From: Natronosalvus caseinilyticus
Lineage (GTDB): Archaea > Halobacteriota > Halobacteria > Halobacteriales > Natrialbaceae
Direction of reading: 5' to 3'
Assembly: GCF_017357105.1 (NCBI RefSeq)
Contig: NZ_CP071596.1
Span: 3,472,001-3,536,000, forward strand
Length of the DNA: 64,000 bases
The notes below the pieces were generated by a model. The model did not search any database, was not told the origin of the DNA, and saw nothing but the letters and a program-made list of their open reading frames with translations. Of the stretch, positions 26,619-35,250 are shown in pieces. Position numbers and translations under genes: made by a program. Position 1 is the first letter of the stretch; the number at the start of each line of letters is the position of its first letter.

Positions 26619-27665
26619 TCAGTGCTCGAGTTCCTGCACGTCGTGGTCGGTGAGAAAGCCCTCGAGCCAGGCGCGTTGCTCCTCGAGCCGAGGGGTCGGC
26701 TCGTCGTAGACGGGGTCGAACACGTCCGACGGGTCGAGGGCCGGCGCATCCTCGGCCGTCTCGACGGCCGCCTCGACTTCGGCCTCGACGTCCTCGCGGA
26801 CCGACTCGACGAGATCGTCGTCGAGGACACCTTGCTCGCGGAGATACGTCTCGTATCGCTCGAGCGGGTCCGCGGTGCGCCACTCGGGGAGGTCCTCGCG
26901 GTCGTCGCGGTAGCGCGAGGGGTCGTCGCTGGTCGTGTGGGCGCCCTGGCGGTAGGTCAGGCTCTCGACGAGCATCGGTTCGCCGTCGTGGGCGCGCTCG
27001 AGGGCGCGCTTCGTGACGCCCAGAACGGCCAGCGGGTCGTTCCCGTCGACCTGGACGCCGGCGAATCCGTAGGCCTCGGCCTTCTGGGCGATGGTGGCGC
27101 TCGCGGTCTGTTTCTCCCGGGGGAGCGAAATCGCCCAGTCGTTGTTCTCACAGAAGAAGACGGTGGGCGCGTCGAAGACGCCCGCGAAGTTGAGCCCCTC
27201 GTGGAAGTCGCCCTCGCTCGTGGCGCCGTCGCCGAAGTAACAGAGGATGGCCTCGTCGGACGCGCGGTAGTTCGCGGCCATTCCCAGTCCTGCCGCGTGG
27301 GGGATCTGTGTTGCGATGGGGACCGACTGCGGGAACACGTTGAGGTCGTGGTTCGAGGCGTACTCGGGGTGGCCCCGTCGAAAGAGGAAAATGTCGCTCA
27401 TCGGGACGCCGTGGGCGATCTGGAGGGCGTTCGAGCGGTAGGTGGGGACGACCCAGTCGTCCTCGTCCAGGGCGTGTGCGGCCCCTACCTGCGAGGCCTC
27501 TTGTCCCTTGTAGGGCGGGTAGCCGCTCATCCAGCCCCGGCGCTGGAGGGCCAGCGCTCGCTCGTCGAAGCGCCGCGTCCGGACCAGGTCCCGGTAACAC
27601 GCGAGCGCCTCCGTCTCGCCAAACGGCGTCTCCTCGAGGTCGTACTCCCCGATGATTCGGTGCAT
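26619..27665 (-). CDS. Thiamine-diphosphate 2-oxoacid dehydrogenase E1, alpha subunit
   Basis: 348 residues from ATG 27665. The thiamine-diphosphate motif is intact: CYFGDGATSEGDFHEGLNFA through to CENNDWAIS. Other marks are RRFDERALALQRRGWMSGYPPYKGQE at the N-terminus and the phosphorylation-loop-like RQGAHTTSDDPSRYR. It would decarboxylate a 2-oxoacid (branched-chain oxoacid, pyruvate or acetoin) in an E1-E2-E3 complex. No beta-subunit or E2 gene is next to it; the E3-like gene at 24532 lies on the opposite strand. The final residues are acidic. The upstream opening to 27836 is a proline/glycine-rich extension without similarity. Confidence 0.85.
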   Translation of the reverse strand: MHRIIGEYDLEETPFGETEALACYRDLVRTRRFDERALALQRRGWMSGYPPYKGQEASQVGAAHALDEDDWVVPTYRSNALQIAHGVPMSDIFLFRRGHPEYASNHDLNVFPQSVPIATQIPHAAGLGMAANYRASDEAILCYFGDGATSEGDFHEGLNFAGVFDAPTVFFCENNDWAISLPREKQTASATIAQKAEAYGFAGVQVDGNDPLAVLGVTKRALERAHDGEPMLVESLTYRQGAHTTSDDPSRYRDDREDLPEWRTADPLERYETYLREQGVLDDDLVESVREDVEAEVEAAVETAEDAPALDPSDVFDPVYDEPTPRLEEQRAWLEGFLTDHDVQELEH

Positions 27666-27798
27666 GGCGGGTGGGTCTCTCGCGGTGGTGAAAGTGGTTC
27701 TGGTTCCGACTTCCGACGCGCTCGCCGCGAGTCCGGGTCCGGGTCCAGGTTCAGGTTCAGGTCGACAGGGAAAAGAGCCCCCGGCCGATACTCGAGGT

Positions 27799-28119
27799 AT
27801 GGTGTCGCCCCTCGACGCGATCGGGCTCCTCGTCATCGTCGGCGTTCACACGCTGTTTGCCGCCGTCTCGACCCGGTTTTTCAGGATTCGACTCGAGACC
27901 GACTGGGGGACGCTCGTCTACGTCGCGCTCGTGATCCCCGTCGTGCTGTTCGTCTCGCTGCTGGTTCTCTCCGGCCCGCTGGGACTGGGGCCGAATCTCG
28001 GCTCGGCAGTGACGGCGTTCGTCGTCGCCATCGCCCTGCCAATCGTGCTGGGGTACACGATCGACGTGTTCTGGATGCCACACCCGGAGGAAGTCGAGCT
28101 CCCAGACACCGCGAAGTGA
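27799..28119 (+). CDS. Three-helix membrane protein of unknown function
   Basis: 106 residues from ATG 27799. Hydrophobic helices at about 6-26 (DAIGLLVIVGVHTLFAAV), 42-62 (LVYVALVIPVVLFVSLLVL) and 72-92 (AVTAFVVAIALPIVLGYTI), then a short acidic tail HPEEVELPDTAK. A haloarchaeal conserved small membrane protein by style; I do not recognise a named family. It is divergent from the E1-alpha gene. Confidence 0.6.
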   Translation: MVSPLDAIGLLVIVGVHTLFAAVSTRFFRIRLETDWGTLVYVALVIPVVLFVSLLVLSGPLGLGPNLGSAVTAFVVAIALPIVLGYTIDVFWMPHPEEVELPDTAK

Positions 28120-28152
28120 CGTCCCCGTCGAATCGTCGAACCTGCGGCGCGA

Positions 28153-28782
28153 TCAGCGCGCGTTTGCGCCCGGGTCCGCATCCGTGTCCGCTTCGAGGCG
28201 ATCCGCCAGCACCGATTCGACGGCCTCGAGGACGTCCTCCGGGGGCTGGCTGGCGTCGACCCGGACGAATCGATCCGGTTCGTTCTCGAGCAGGCGTTCG
28301 TAGTTCGCCCGTACCTGCGAGAGGTAGGCGGCGTGTTCGAACTTGTTCGTCGCGCCCGCTCGAGCGGCGGCCGTCTCGGGGTCGAGATCCAGGTAGATCG
28401 TCAGGTCAGGATCGGTCGTGAACGCCCGGTGGATGCCCACGATGTACTCCATCGGACGGGTGATCCGCCCCTCGAGGGTCGCGCCCTGGTAGGCGTAGCG
28501 CGAGTCAGAGTACCGGTCGGAGATCACGAGGTCGCCGCGCTTGAGGGCAGGTTCGATCACGCGCGAGAGGTGATCGGCGTGATCGGCGGTGTACAGGAAG
28601 AGTTCGGCGAGGGAGTCGGCATCGTCGTCCTCGATCGAGCGGTAGACGGCCTTGCCGTACCACGATCCGGTCTCGCCCGACGTCGGTTCTCGGGTGAACG
28701 TCGCGTCGGGATAGACGTCGTGGAGCGCCTCCCAGACCGTCGTCTTGCCGGTGCCGTCCAGTCCCTCGAGCGTGACCAACAT
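28153..28782 (-). CDS. tmk: Thymidylate kinase
   Basis: 209 residues from ATG 28782. P-loop [10 protein letters not shown] at residues 6-15, the DRY-type motif [13 protein letters not shown], and [12 protein letters not shown] before the lid. The enzyme phosphorylates dTMP to dTDP in the cytoplasm. Length is normal. A start nine codons upstream (28809) is possible but would place residues in front of the usual MLVTLEG opening. It is convergent with the three-helix membrane gene. Confidence 0.9.
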   Translation of the reverse strand: MLVTLEGLDGTGKTTVWEALHDVYPDATFTREPTSGETGSWYGKAVYRSIEDDDADSLAELFLYTADHADHLSRVIEPALKRGDLVISDRYSDSRYAYQGATLEGRITRPMEYIVGIHRAFTTDPDLTIYLDLDPETAAARAGATNKFEHAAYLSQVRANYERLLENEPDRFVRVDASQPPEDVLEAVESVLADRLEADTDADPGANAR

Positions 28783-28811
28783 ACACGGATATCCTGCCGT
28801 GGGGTACAATT

Positions 28812-28849
28812 ATGTGTCGGCGGCGGGTCGATGTGTCGGCGGCGGGCCG
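28812..28849 (+). repeat. 19-base tandem repeat upstream of tmk
   Basis: Two adjacent copies beginning ATGTGTCGGCGGCGGG differ by one base (28812-28830 and 28831-28849). They lie between the divergent tmk and epimerase starts, 30-67 bases before the tmk ATG, so they could be a regulatory site or slippage. Confidence 0.6.
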
Positions 28850-28926
28850 TCACTCGAGACCGCGCTGCACGCTGACGTACGCTGTAAGGCCGTACTTATA
28901 AGCCGTCCGACATCCTTTCTCGACCC

Positions 28927-29868
28927 ATGAACGTACTGGTCGCTGGCGGAACCGGCTTCATCGGCACGAACCTGTGTCGCGAGTTGCGAGATCGCGGCCA
29001 CGACGTGACGGCCCTCGCTCGAGAGCCGAACCCCGACTCGGTCCCGGAGGGCGTCGAAACCGCGGTGGGCGACGTGAGCGCGTACGACTCGATCGTCGAG
29101 ACGGTTGCCGCTCAGGACGCCGTCGTCAACCTCGTCGCGCTGTCGCCGCTGTTCGAACCGCCGAGCGGGACCAGCCACGAGGAGGTCCACCTCGGCGGGA
29201 CGGAGAATCTCGTGCGCGCGGCTGAAGAGGGTGGCGTCGAGCGGTTCGTCCAGATGAGCGCCCTCGACGCCGACCCCGACGCCCCGACCGAGTACCTCCG
29301 GACGAAAGGCCTCGCGGAGGACGTGGTGACGGCGTCGGCACTCGAGTGGACGATCTTTCGTCCTTCGGTGGTCTTTGGGGAAGGTGACGAGTTCGTCAGA
29401 TTCACGAAGAAGCTGACGACTCCGTACCTCACGGGGTTGCCGGGCGGCGGAGAAACACCGTTCCAGCCAATCTGGGTCGGCGATCTGGCTCCCATGATGG
29501 CCGACGCTCTCGAGGACGACCGCCACATCGGTCAGTATTACGAGATCGGTGGTCCAGACGTCCTGACGATGGAACGGGTGGCGGAGCTGGCCTACGAGGC
29601 TGACGGGCGGTCGGTCACCGTGCTCCCGATCCCGATGGTGCTGGCCAAACTCGGCGCCGCCGCCGTTGGACCGGTCCCGTTCGTTCCGTTCGGCCCGGAC
29701 CAGGTTCGGTCACTGAACGTCGACAACACCGTCGCGGACAACGACGTGACGGCGTTCGGCCGCACCGAGGATGACCTTCGCACGCTCGAGGAGTACCTCG
29801 GGCTCTCTGGGTCGGGGCCGGAGTCGTCGGAGTCACCACCCTCGAGTCACCGATCGGAAGCCGCCTGA
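28927..29868 (+). CDS. NAD(P)-dependent epimerase/atypical SDR (NDUFA9-like)
   Basis: 313 residues from ATG 28927. Rossmann motif VAGGTGFIGTNLCREL, then GDVSAYDSIVETV and VVNLVALSP; the protein follows the NDUFA9/complex I 39-kDa-like atypical short-chain dehydrogenase pattern, with VQMSALDADPDAPTEYLRTKG and FRPSVVFGEGD. The YxxxK-type residues are the Tyr and Lys in TEYLRTKG. The C-terminal 30 residues are serine/proline-rich. The substrate is unknown; a sugar-nucleotide epimerase or a respiratory-complex accessory role are both possible. Confidence 0.82.
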   Translation: MNVLVAGGTGFIGTNLCRELRDRGHDVTALAREPNPDSVPEGVETAVGDVSAYDSIVETVAAQDAVVNLVALSPLFEPPSGTSHEEVHLGGTENLVRAAEEGGVERFVQMSALDADPDAPTEYLRTKGLAEDVVTASALEWTIFRPSVVFGEGDEFVRFTKKLTTPYLTGLPGGGETPFQPIWVGDLAPMMADALEDDRHIGQYYEIGGPDVLTMERVAELAYEADGRSVTVLPIPMVLAKLGAAAVGPVPFVPFGPDQVRSLNVDNTVADNDVTAFGRTEDDLRTLEEYLGLSGSGPESSESPPSSHRSEAA

Positions 29869-29890
29869 CGGGCACCGACCATCAGCGTGG

Positions 29891-30139
29891 TCACAGCCCG
29901 GTAATCGTTCCGTCGGGCCCGAAGTCGAGTGCTTTCGCCGCCGGTTCGGCCGGGAGCCCCGTCTTCGTCATCACGTCGCCGGTGAGCTCGACGACGAAAC
30001 CCGGCCCCGCAGTGGTGCTCGAGATCCGTCGGCTCGAGGCCGAGGTCCGCGGCGAGTCTTCGATGAGACGATACGTCGCGGCGTTGGAGCTCTCGGCGTC
30101 GCCGGATATCGCGTCGAACCGTGGATCCGTACTGGTCAT
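29891..30139 (-). pseudogene. Remnant of formate-tetrahydrofolate ligase C-terminus
   Basis: An 82-codon frame from ATG 30139. Its second half ([20 protein letters not shown] then [19 protein letters not shown]) closely matches my recollection of the C-terminal end of formyltetrahydrofolate synthetase (AGAGF, ITG-DIMTMPGLP, PAA, DG-ISGL). The stretch [10 protein letters not shown] may correspond to the QYSLSDDP segment a little earlier in that enzyme. The full enzyme is about 550 residues, so almost all of it, including the P-loop, is missing. GGTAAAATAG on the opposite strand reads CTATTTTACC about 30 bases before the ATG, so the fragment might still be transcribed. Alternatively it is a small domain protein. 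Confidence 0.5.
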
Positions 30140-30371
30140 AGGGAGTACTCGACCAGCCGAAGCGGTAAAATAGACGCCTGATTGTTACGCGTTGGGAACG
30201 GCATACGGCGGCGACGTGAGGTGGTTTCGGCGTGTGGAGCGACCTCCCCTCAGTTCAAATAATCGACCAGTGTAGGGGTTTCACAGCGACGTTCTCGACG
30301 TGCCCACATCGATGCCGTCTGCCAATTTTTGGCGACTTTCAGGGGTGTGAGACTTTCAGACTAACACAAAG

Positions 30372-30378
30372 TTTATAT
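30372..30378 (+). promoter_or_regulatory. TATA element of cetZ
   Basis: TTTATAT preceded by AAAG, 45-51 bases before ATG 30423, predicting a short leader of about 20 bases. The rest of the 283-base gap upstream shows no gene. Confidence 0.55.
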
Positions 30379-30422
30379 CCCTCATCGCTCTGTTTTCGAG
30401 TCAACGGAGCCCCCTACTAACA

Positions 30423-31604
30423 ATGAAGCTGGCGATGATTGGATTCGGACAGGCCGGTGGGAAGGTCGTCGATCGATTTCTCGATTTCGACGACCGGACC
30501 AACAGCGGAATCGTCCGTGCGGCGATCGCTGTAAACTCCGCGAAAGCGGACCTCATCGGACTCGAGAATATACCCCAGGAGAATCGCGTGCTCATCGGCC
30601 AGGCCCGGGTGAAGGGCCACGGCGTGGGCGCAGACAACGAACTCGGCGCGGAAATCGCCGAGGAAGACATCGACGAGGTGCAAAACGCCGTCGACGCCAT
30701 CCCGACTCACGAGGTCGACGCGTTCCTCGTCGTCTCGGGCATGGGCGGCGGCACGGGTTCGGGCGGCGCGCCCGTCCTCGCGAAGCACCTCAAACGCATC
30801 TACACGATCCCCGTCTACGGTCTGGGCATCCTGCCCGGGACGGACGAGGGTGGCATCTACACGCTGAACGCCGCCCGGTCGTTCCAGACGTTCGTCCGCG
30901 AGGTCGACAACCTGCTCGTCTTCGACAACGACTCCTGGCGACAGACCGGCGAGTCCGTCGAGGGCGGCTACGACCAGATCAACGAGGAGATCGTCCGTCG
31001 CTTCGGCATCCTCTTCGGTGCCGGCGAGGTCGGCGAGGGCCAAGAAGTCGCCGAGAGCGTCGTCGACTCCTCGGAGATCATCAACACCCTCTCGGGTGGC
31101 GGCGTCTCCACGGTCGGCTACGCCTCCGAGGACGTCGAACTCAACACCAGTGGTGGGCTCCTCTCCCGATTTACCGGCGGTGGCGCCGGCGCCGACGACG
31201 GCCTCGACGCGGCCAACACGACCAACCGCATCACGAGCCTCGTCCGCAAGGCCGCCCTCGGGCGCTTGACTCTGCCCTGCGAGATCGAAGGCGCCGAACG
31301 CGCCCTGCTCGTTCTCTCCGGCCCCAGCGAGTACCTGAACCGGAAAGGAATCGAGCGCGGGCGGAAGTGGCTCGAGGAGGAAACCGGCAGCATGGAGGTC
31401 CGCGGCGGGGACTACCCCCAGAACGTCCCCGAAGTGTCGGCGGCGATCTTGCTCTCGGGCGTGACGAACGTCCCGCGAATCAAGCGCCTCCAGCAGGTGG
31501 CCATCGAGGCCCAGGACAACATGGAGGACATCGAGTCCCAGAGCAAGGAGAATCTCGAGACCCTCGTCGAGGACGACGAGGACGAACTCGAGCCGCTGTT
31601 CTGA
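30423..31604 (+). CDS. cetZ: Tubulin/FtsZ-superfamily protein CetZ
   Basis: 393 residues from ATG 30423. N-terminal FGQAGGKVVDRFLDF, the tubulin signature GMGGGTGSG at 106-114 for GTP phosphate binding, ILPGTDEGGIYTLNAARS and FDNDSW for the nucleotide base region, then a glycine-rich loop (GGGAGADDG) and the C-terminal domain with LSGVTNVPRIKRLQQVA. The acidic C-terminal tail ends DEDELEPLF. CetZ proteins are haloarchaeal GTP-dependent cytoskeletal proteins that affect cell shape and motility. It looks like the CetZ1 type, which I infer from overall length and lack of a long tail. Confidence 0.92.
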   Translation: MKLAMIGFGQAGGKVVDRFLDFDDRTNSGIVRAAIAVNSAKADLIGLENIPQENRVLIGQARVKGHGVGADNELGAEIAEEDIDEVQNAVDAIPTHEVDAFLVVSGMGGGTGSGGAPVLAKHLKRIYTIPVYGLGILPGTDEGGIYTLNAARSFQTFVREVDNLLVFDNDSWRQTGESVEGGYDQINEEIVRRFGILFGAGEVGEGQEVAESVVDSSEIINTLSGGGVSTVGYASEDVELNTSGGLLSRFTGGGAGADDGLDAANTTNRITSLVRKAALGRLTLPCEIEGAERALLVLSGPSEYLNRKGIERGRKWLEEETGSMEVRGGDYPQNVPEVSAAILLSGVTNVPRIKRLQQVAIEAQDNMEDIESQSKENLETLVEDDEDELEPLF

Positions 31605-31702
31605 GCTGACCGGCTACGTTTTCGTTTCGTGGGTCGACGGTTTCAGTCTGCTCGACGCCGACTCCGAGGCGCTTTTACTCCCCGGTTCGAAAGAGTCGAC
31701 GA

Positions 31703-32338
31703 ATGCAGGTCGTCGTCCCGTTCGCCGAGGAATCCCCCAAATCCCGCCTCGCGCCCGTCCTCGAGCGCGAAGAGCGACGGCGACTCGCCCGAGCGATGCT
31801 CGCTGACGTCTGCTCGGCGCTCCGGGCGGTGGGTCGAGAGCCGACGATTCTCGCGACGGAGCCGCTCTCGGCATCGACGCTGAACGCGCTCGAGGATCCC
31901 GACGTGAACGTGATCGTCGACGACCGGGCGCTCACACCGGCGGTCAACGCCGTCCTCGAGTCCGTTGACGACACGGTCGCAATCGTCATGGCGGATCTCG
32001 CGCTCGCGACGCCCGCGGCGCTCGAGACGCTGTTCGAGACGCCCGGCGAGGTGGTCGTCGCACCGGGACGCGGCGGCGGCACCAACGCGCTCGTCGTTCG
32101 TCACCCCGCGTTCCGAACGGACTACCACGGCGCGTCCATTCTCGACCATCGGCGGCAGGCCCGCGAGATCGAAGCCAGCCTCGAGACGGTCGACTCCTTC
32201 CGGCTGGCGACCGACGTCGACGAGCCAGCGGACCTGGTCGAGGGGTGGCTCCACGGCGGCGACCACACGCGAGCGGCGCTCGAGGCGTTCGGCTTCGACC
32301 TCGAGACGACCGAGGGGCGGGTTCGGCTGGTCCGGTAG
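31703..32338 (+). CDS. cofC: 2-phospho-L-lactate guanylyltransferase CofC
   Basis: 211 residues from ATG 31703, with CTTTTAC about 28 bases upstream (leaderless). Nucleotidyltransferase fold: VVVPFAEESPKSRLAPVLEREERRRLARAML, the VMADLALATPAAL metal/GTP region and APGRGGGTNALVVR. It activates phospholactate (or phosphoenolpyruvate) for coenzyme F420 synthesis. The cofG gene follows, 93 bases on. Confidence 0.9.
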   Translation: MQVVVPFAEESPKSRLAPVLEREERRRLARAMLADVCSALRAVGREPTILATEPLSASTLNALEDPDVNVIVDDRALTPAVNAVLESVDDTVAIVMADLALATPAALETLFETPGEVVVAPGRGGGTNALVVRHPAFRTDYHGASILDHRRQAREIEASLETVDSFRLATDVDEPADLVEGWLHGGDHTRAALEAFGFDLETTEGRVRLVR

Positions 32339-32431
32339 ACGACAGTGTGTATTCGCATCGGCTGGCGTCACCCCGTCGACGGTAAAGTGAAGCGTTTTAG
32401 GCCCGGGAGGACTCCGTCCAGACGAGAGCCG

Positions 32432-33613
32432 ATGACGACGATTCCGGGGACTGCAGAGTACGACGTCGAGGTGTCGATAGCCGAATCGGACGTCGAGCGC
32501 CTGCTCGAGGTGACGCCGAGCGACGTCGAACCCGCCCCCGAACTCTCGTTTTGCCGGAACGTGTTCATCCCGCTCACGACGGCTTGCCGGTACACCTGCA
32601 CCTACTGCACGTACTTCGATCCGCCGGGTCAGGCCTCGCTCCTCTCGCTCGAGGAAGTCCGAGACATCTGCCGACGAGGGGCCGACGCCGGCTGTACCGA
32701 GGCGCTGTTCACGTTCGGCGACGACCCCGACGACCGGTACACGCAGATTCACGACCAGCTCGCCGACTGGGGCTACCACTCGATCCACGAGTACCTGCGT
32801 GCGGCCTGCGAGGTCGCCCTCGAGGAGGGACTGCTCCCACACTCGAATCCCGGCGATCAGACGCTCGAGCAGATGGCCGAGGTAGCGGACGTCAACGCCA
32901 GCATGGGCGTGATGCTCGAGACGACGGCCGACGTGGACGCCCACGCAGGGCCGCGACGAAAGCTGCCCGGTCAGCGCCTGCGGACGATTCGGAACGCGGG
33001 CGAACTCGACGTGGCGTTCACGACCGGGATCCTGGTGGGTATCGGTGAGTCCTGGCGCGACCGCGCTGAGAGCCTGCTCGCGATTCGTGAGCTGCACGAG
33101 CGCTACGATCACGTCCAGGAGGTGATCGTCCAGCCCGTCGCGAACAACGAGCGCTGGACGGACGGGTCGCCCGGCCTCGAGACGATGCGACGGGTGACGG
33201 CGATGGCGCGGGTCGGGCTCCCCGAGGAGGTGTCGGTCCAGGTGCCGCCGAACCTCGCACCTGCCCGGGATCTGGTCGACTGCGGCATCGACGACCTCGG
33301 CGGCGTCTCGCCGGTGACCGACGACCACGTCAACCCGGACTACGCCTGGCCCGCGCTGGACGAACTCGAGGCCGTCGCCGAGCACGCCGGCGTCCCGCTC
33401 CGCGAGCGGCTGCCGGTCTACGAGCGGTTCCTGCCCGCCGGACTGCGAAGTGACGATTTCAATGGGGTTCTGGCCGACGGCGTCGACGGCGTCAGCGGGG
33501 GAACGCAACAGGCGAGCGTCGCTGACGGTCGAGCGTGGCTCTCGCCGACGATTCGGCGAGCCCTCGAGGCCAACGACGACGCCGGGCGGCGCTTTCGAGC
33601 GACGCTCGAGTAG
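32432..33613 (+). CDS. cofG: FO synthase subunit CofG (radical SAM)
   Basis: 393 residues from ATG 32432. The radical SAM cluster is CRYTCTYC, ligands Cys52, Cys56 and Cys59, followed by YFDPPGQASLLS. Other marks: TEALFTFGDDPD, LPHSNPGDQTLEQM, MLETTADVDAHAGPRRK and GIGESWRDRAESLLAI. CofG works with CofH to make 7,8-didemethyl-8-hydroxy-5-deazariboflavin, the F420 chromophore; no cofH is in the window. A TTTTAG element at about 32394 gives a short leader. Confidence 0.9.
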   Translation: MTTIPGTAEYDVEVSIAESDVERLLEVTPSDVEPAPELSFCRNVFIPLTTACRYTCTYCTYFDPPGQASLLSLEEVRDICRRGADAGCTEALFTFGDDPDDRYTQIHDQLADWGYHSIHEYLRAACEVALEEGLLPHSNPGDQTLEQMAEVADVNASMGVMLETTADVDAHAGPRRKLPGQRLRTIRNAGELDVAFTTGILVGIGESWRDRAESLLAIRELHERYDHVQEVIVQPVANNERWTDGSPGLETMRRVTAMARVGLPEEVSVQVPPNLAPARDLVDCGIDDLGGVSPVTDDHVNPDYAWPALDELEAVAEHAGVPLRERLPVYERFLPAGLRSDDFNGVLADGVDGVSGGTQQASVADGRAWLSPTIRRALEANDDAGRRFRATLE

Positions 33614-33724
33614 CCTGCTGATTCCAGGGTGCTGTTTACTCGAAATCGAGTTCTGGAACGGCGCTGTCAGCAACGGTGACCGGTGTGACTGGGTTTTATG
33701 TACGAGTATAACTAATTGAGTAGT

Positions 33725-33844
33725 ATGGCAACAGTCAGCGCCTGCCCGAAGTGCGGTTCCAGTTCGCTCGATCTCGAACAGCGCGGCTTCGCGTGTGACG
33801 ATTGCGACTGGGTCGCCTGTCCAGAGTACCTGATGGAAGTGTAG
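33725..33844 (+). CDS. 39-residue zinc-finger micro-protein
   Basis: ATG 33725 to TAG 33844. The product opens MATVSACPKCGSSSLDLEQR and has a second knuckle CDDC followed by DWVACPEYL, giving two CxxC pairs for one zinc. TTTTATG at 33694-33700 stands at leaderless distance. The style is that of haloarchaeal micro-proteins shorter than 70 residues with two zinc knuckles, many of which remain uncharacterised. It is convergent with ubaA. Confidence 0.75.
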   Translation: MATVSACPKCGSSSLDLEQRGFACDDCDWVACPEYLMEV

Positions 33845-33862
33845 GCGCCGCGTCGGTGGCGG

Positions 33863-34708
33863 TTACTCGGCCGGTAGCGAGCAGGTTTCTTCGTAGCTCG
33901 CGTCACGAACTGACTCGATAGCTGGCTCTTCGCCACAGACTGGACAGTCCGGATTGTGCCTGATTTCGACGGTCTCGAAGGTCATGCCCATCGCGTCGTA
34001 CAGCATGAGCCGTCCCTCGAGCGTCTCGCCCGTCTCGAGGAGGAGTTTTACGACCTCGGTCGCCTGAATGCAGCCGACGGTTCCTGGAAGGACGCCGAGC
34101 ACGCCGGTCGTCGTGCAGTCGGGAACCGTGCCGGGTTCGGGAGCTTCCGGGAAGAGACAGCGGTAACACGGCGGCGTCGGTTCCGACGCTGCCTCGCGGT
34201 TCCGGTTGTCGAACGTCGTGATCTGCCCCTCGAACCGGTAAATCGCGCCGTGAGAGAGCGGCGTCCCCGTCAGGACGCAGTGATCGTTGAGGAGGTACCG
34301 GGTCGCGAAGTTGTCGCTGGCGTCGAGGACGACGTCGTAGTGGGCAACCAGGTCCGCGACGTTCGCCGGTGTGAGCCGCTGTTCGTGTTTCTCGACGGTG
34401 ACGTCCGGGTTGAGCTGTGCGACGTAGTCGGCCGCACTGTCGACCTTCGGTCGGCCCACGTCGTCGTCGCCGTGAACGATCTGACGCTGGAGGTTCGACC
34501 GCTCGACGACGTCGTCGTCGACGATGCCGAGCCGGCCGACGCCCGCCGCGGCGAGGTACTGAATCGCTGGCGACCCGAGGCCACCCGCTCCGACGATCAG
34601 GACCGAGCCCTCGAGCAGCCGCTGCTGGCCTTCGGGGCCGACTTCGTCCATGATGACGTGTCTCGAGTAGCGGTCGAGCTGGGTGGGATCGAAGCGAAGG
34701 TCGCTCAT
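33863..34708 (-). CDS. ubaA: E1-like SAMP-activating enzyme UbaA (ThiF/MoeB family)
   Basis: 281 residues from ATG 34708. Adenylation domain with GAGGLGSPAIQYLAAAG near residues 40-56, DDDVVERSNLQRQ and the active-site Cys198 in VPDCTTTGVLG. Structural zinc ligands are CYRC (181/184) and CPVC near the C-terminus. UbaA adenylates ubiquitin-like SAMP proteins for protein modification and also for sulfur transfer to molybdopterin and tRNA; this ties it to the Mo/W cofactor genes elsewhere in the window. The longer frame to 34849 crosses the divergent gene's promoter. Confidence 0.9.
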   Translation of the reverse strand: MSDLRFDPTQLDRYSRHVIMDEVGPEGQQRLLEGSVLIVGAGGLGSPAIQYLAAAGVGRLGIVDDDVVERSNLQRQIVHGDDDVGRPKVDSAADYVAQLNPDVTVEKHEQRLTPANVADLVAHYDVVLDASDNFATRYLLNDHCVLTGTPLSHGAIYRFEGQITTFDNRNREAASEPTPPCYRCLFPEAPEPGTVPDCTTTGVLGVLPGTVGCIQATEVVKLLLETGETLEGRLMLYDAMGMTFETVEIRHNPDCPVCGEEPAIESVRDASYEETCSLPAE

Positions 34709-34830
34709 GCCCTCTACTTCGGACGGGAACGAGAAAAGTCCGCGGGACCGAACGCGTCGTCGCTCTCGAGTGTGACTGATAATGACTGTCACTACCCGAT
34801 GCTTTATGTGCGTGTATGGTGTGTTGTAGC

Positions 34831-35022
34831 ATGACCATGGCATCATCACCCAACGGTGCCGGAGACGACGTTTTCGATCAGTTCCTCGCCGACAACGGCC
34901 ACTCTACGGAGCGAACAGGCTGGAAACGTGATTACAACAAGAAGCAGTGTCCGGACTGCGGCGGCCTTCACGATACGTCCGCGACGACCTGTACCGTCTG
35001 TGGGTGGGATCCGCGACCGTAG
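34831..35022 (+). CDS. Small zinc-finger protein (HVO_0416-like)
   Basis: 63 residues from ATG 34831, with TTTATG at 34803-34808 about 26 bases ahead; ATG 34837 is an alternative two codons later. An acidic helix (DDVFDQFLADNGH) and a basic patch (GWKRDYNKKQ) precede CPDCGGLHDTSATTCTVCGW, a two-knuckle zinc site. It matches the haloarchaeal HVO_0416-type zinc-finger family as I remember it. Function unknown. It is divergent from ubaA. Confidence 0.75.
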   Translation: MTMASSPNGAGDDVFDQFLADNGHSTERTGWKRDYNKKQCPDCGGLHDTSATTCTVCGWDPRP

Positions 35023-35250
35023 CCAGGGACAGGTTCGCATCGCTTTTTCGCCGAACTCGAGTCGATCGTAGCGATCGCCACCGCCTGGTGTGCGTACCGC
35101 GGCCGTACACGGTGACGCTGAGCAGTGATTGCGATACGCACCGCGGTGCCGTGGTATTGCGCTATTCCCTCCCGACCCTCATAATTTCATATGTTCATAG
35201 TCGATAGAATTATTACGACGTGTCGCTGACCGAGAGACGAGGGATCATCA

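Noticed and set aside
26622-28421. 599-codon plus frame over the E1-alpha gene and beyond
   Set aside because: Shadow of the minus-strand gene and later of the three-helix membrane and tmk genes; no motif.
28812-28849. CRISPR-like interpretation of the tandem repeats
   Set aside because: Only two adjacent copies without spacers. No CRISPR array or cas gene is seen anywhere in the window.
31643-33673. 676-codon minus frame over cofC and cofG
   Set aside because: It lies antisense to two clear genes with intact catalytic motifs; composition is rich in Arg/Val/Asp mirror residues.
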